Shown: one piece after another, positions 47,601-49,850 of the stretch
Numbering within the stretch: the first letter of the stretch is position 1
Layout: every line of letters starts with the position of its first letter
Source: Saccoglossus kowalevskii
Taxonomy: Eukaryota > Hemichordata > Enteropneusta > Harrimaniidae
Assembly (NCBI RefSeq): GCF_000003605.2
Contig: NW_003128863.1
Location: forward strand, 505,924 to 555,773
Direction of reading: 5' to 3'
Length of the DNA stretch: 49,850 nt
Notes under the pieces: model-generated
Database searches by the model: none
What the model was told of the DNA's origin: nothing
Seen by the model: the letters and a program-made list of their open reading frames with translations, nothing else
Made by a program: the position numbers and the translations under genes

Positions 47601-48700
47601 ACATATTATACAATTATGTGAATAACATGTGTACAATTGGCCGCACGTTGCAACGCGTTGTGTAAACTCATTTCCGAGGTCAAACAATTACACCGAATGA
47701 CGTTAATGATTGACATTTTATAATAACAGTGACGGAAGTAATGTTTGTTTACTGGAATGTTAAATGGTATTCAACATTGTTCTACATAAACAAGTTGTAT
47801 TGTTTGAATAACATACGGTCTAGTCAAATAAGTATAGTAATTACAAAGTCGCGTCATTCAATCAACTGATAGTCTATGTACATGTGTTCTTTAGTTTATC
47901 GCGCTTCAAAGTAATATCTGTTGGATAAAAGACGTACACGGTTGACGTTATTGCCATACAATATCTTGTTTATCTGCTGTGAAGTCTGGTAAGCATGCAT
48001 ATTTCCTGTTCATTTTGCGTAAAAACCGTTTATTTATTCGTCTTTTTAATTTATATTATGTCATTTATTAACTTCATTCACCACTGATTATATGAACCGT
48101 TATTTATTGAGTGTACTTATGGAAATCTAATTTCTACAATGTGTTGTGATTATTTGAATTTTATAGATTCCGTTCAACTTGACATTATCATTTGGGGCTT
48201 AGATTTTTTAATAATTTAGGTTGTCAAAACAACACAGCTTTGCAGTTGTGCGAAATAGTGTATGTAATGATATTTAAAGGAAAGCGTACATTGTCTGCAT
48301 TGAAGTCAAAATATCGAGATTACGATGCAGTATCGCACATTTAAATAATCTCTCTAACATACATGGCTGCACAACTATATGGATGTGTTTTGGGGTTATA
48401 TTTGTGGTTGGTCTACTCAACTTCGTTGGTGAGGAGATTTAGTAGAATGTCTGCACGTCTATGAAATCTTTAGATTGAGATGGATACTGATACATTTAAA
48501 ATGTGAAGGGGTCGTATGCTTTATTCCGGCTCTGACCAAAAACTGTCGATACTATCTGTTTGATTACTCCTTCTCGACTGCAAAATGCTTGGTAGAGTAT
48601 GAATATGTGTTTGTCAATCTGTAGCAAAAAAAAAATACATTTCAAACACATTAATGCCGAGCTTTAACGAACATATCGATAAGACATCAATTATTTCCAG
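44620..48700. other. Long intergenic region before gene 4, no supported gene
   Basis: AT-rich sequence. An AAT/AAC/CAG microsatellite lies at 46417-46455 and a small inverted repeat at 47390-47472. No coding exon, LDLa or LU signature is visible on either strand. Confidence 0.5.
47390..47472. repeat. Small inverted repeat
   Basis: Arms 47390-47407 (attacgtagcagtatgcc) and 47455-47472 pair at 15 of 18 positions around a 47-base spacer. It may be a MITE or a chance hairpin. Confidence 0.5.
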
Positions 48701-48853
48701 CTACAGTGTGTACAAGATTTCATATTTGGGGAGTCGTCAAACACGATATCGAGTTTTTATTGTAGAATATTGAATATTGAATATTGTTCAACGTATGTTA
48801 ATCATAACATTTTTCAGCTGTTCTGTACAATTATCACACGAATCAGAAACACA

Positions 48854-49850
48854 ATGACCCGGATATTATTGTTACTCTTCGTGGTGAGCACGTTATTGCC
48901 TGCCGTACGTTCAGGTATGTAGACTGACTCATTGAAAGGGCCCGTTTATTCATGTTGATGTACATATTTTGTAAGTAATGCTACACACAACATACGGTCT
49001 TAACCTGAAAGGCCTCCATGTCAGACCATTTGAAAGGCACGAATCAATACAACCCAGTGACTTTTAATAAATTGAATAAAATAACAATTAAATTATGCAT
49101 GCTTTGATTTAAATAAAAACAATATGCATGGTATTGTGATGTCAGTGTACAAACAAATTAAAACTCAGATCTGCGAATGATATTAATTAGAAACATCTAC
49201 AATTAATGACTCAATTCCAATAGAGTGCGAAGTTTTGATTAAGACATATTTTCATGCTGAATACAAACACACTGATTACAAGAATGCACATCAAAATAAA
49301 ATACCACGATTTTACCGGTTCTGGAATAATATTTAGCCTTTTTGTACTTCGTTCGTTACGAAACCAAATTCACCGTACACAGTCTCTAATACGCATTACA
49401 TATTTGCTGTTATCTTTAGCCTGTGACGTAGAGACTCAATTCACATGCAACGATGGTCGGTGTATTCCTGTGTATTGGCGTTGTGATACAAAGCCACAGT
49501 GTGATAATGGCGAAGATGAGATATCATGTGGTAACAGTTGTTTTTAGTAAAATACGTTTAATATTGTATAAATTATATTAGTTATATTAATATTTGAATT
49601 CAAATTGTTGATCTCCCATCCGTTAATTATTGTTTTCAATCATACGACTTCCATGCAATCACATTTTTGGCTGAAATATGCTAATGTTGCATGCTAACAG
49701 TGAGAGTTGTTATTTTAGACACTGCTGTGTGTCCGGATACTTATTCGTTCCAATGTCGAAGCGGTAAATGTTTAAAAACTAGTTGGAAGTGTGATTATCG
49801 CATCAATTGTCCCGATGGTGACGACGAAATGGGATGTGGTAAGTATATGT
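48854..49850 (+). CDS. LDLa-repeat secreted or receptor protein, partial (gene 4, 5' end)
   Basis: Exon 48854-48914 encodes a 20-residue signal peptide ([16 protein letters not shown]...) and ends in phase 1 before GTATGT. Exon 49420-49530 encodes one LDLa repeat (CDVETQFTC ... DNGEDEISC, six cysteines). Exon 49719-49838 encodes a second (CPDTYSFQC ... DGDDEMGC, six cysteines). Each LDLa exon is a symmetrical 1-1 module, as in the LDLa-LU genes, and a GTAAGT donor follows at 49839. A likely acceptor (tttttcag at about 48812-48819) in front of the ATG suggests a 5' UTR intron. The gene continues beyond the window. It may be another LDLa-LU member with two LDLa repeats or a longer LDL-receptor-like protein. 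The visible part does not decide. Confidence 0.82.

Overview
The window is eukaryotic, AT-rich metazoan DNA: short coding exons split by GT-AG introns, TATA/initiator promoters, AATAAA signals and many transposon remnants. Secreted LDL-receptor class A (LDLa) and Ly6/uPAR (LU, three-finger) domains together with Crypton and Ty3/Gypsy relics suggest a marine invertebrate. I cannot fix the phylum from sequence alone. All alignments and counts below were made by eye.

Region 1 (about 2.9-22.5 kb) is a tandem series of segments about 6 kb long. Each carries a plus-strand gene with the same plan: noncoding exon 1, signal-peptide exon, one LDLa exon, then three exons encoding one 12-cysteine LU domain. 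Genes 1 (CDS 4453-6520) and 3 (CDS 17663-19472) look intact, and each encodes a 153-residue secreted protein with no GPI-anchor tail. The middle copy (about 9.9-11.8 kb) is a pseudogene. It has lost the exon 1 donor, the LDLa exon, the first LU exon and the terminal CCxxDxCN motif. At the right edge (48.85 kb to the end) a fourth plus-strand gene starts with a signal peptide and two LDLa exons and runs out of the window.

Region 2 (about 24.5-34 kb) contains three diverged copies of another 3-4 kb repeat with no supported coding capacity. One of them carries a promoter/exon 1 module resembling that of the LDLa-LU genes but with no recognisable downstream exons.

Region 3 (about 34.5-48.8 kb) is mostly intergenic and transposon-derived: a decayed Ty3/Gypsy gag-pol remnant, a long AAAT microsatellite, a frameshifted Crypton-type tyrosine recombinase, a short foldback element, a 1.6 kb DNA-transposon relic with long inverted repeats and a C2H2 finger, and a CpG-rich patch that may be a promoter. 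A 50-base assembly gap (13676-13725) lies inside the duplicated area.

The most interesting content is the family of small secreted LDLa-LU fusion proteins, evolving by tandem duplication, deletion and probably gene conversion. Their function is unknown. The domain pair suggests an extracellular binding role, but that is inference.
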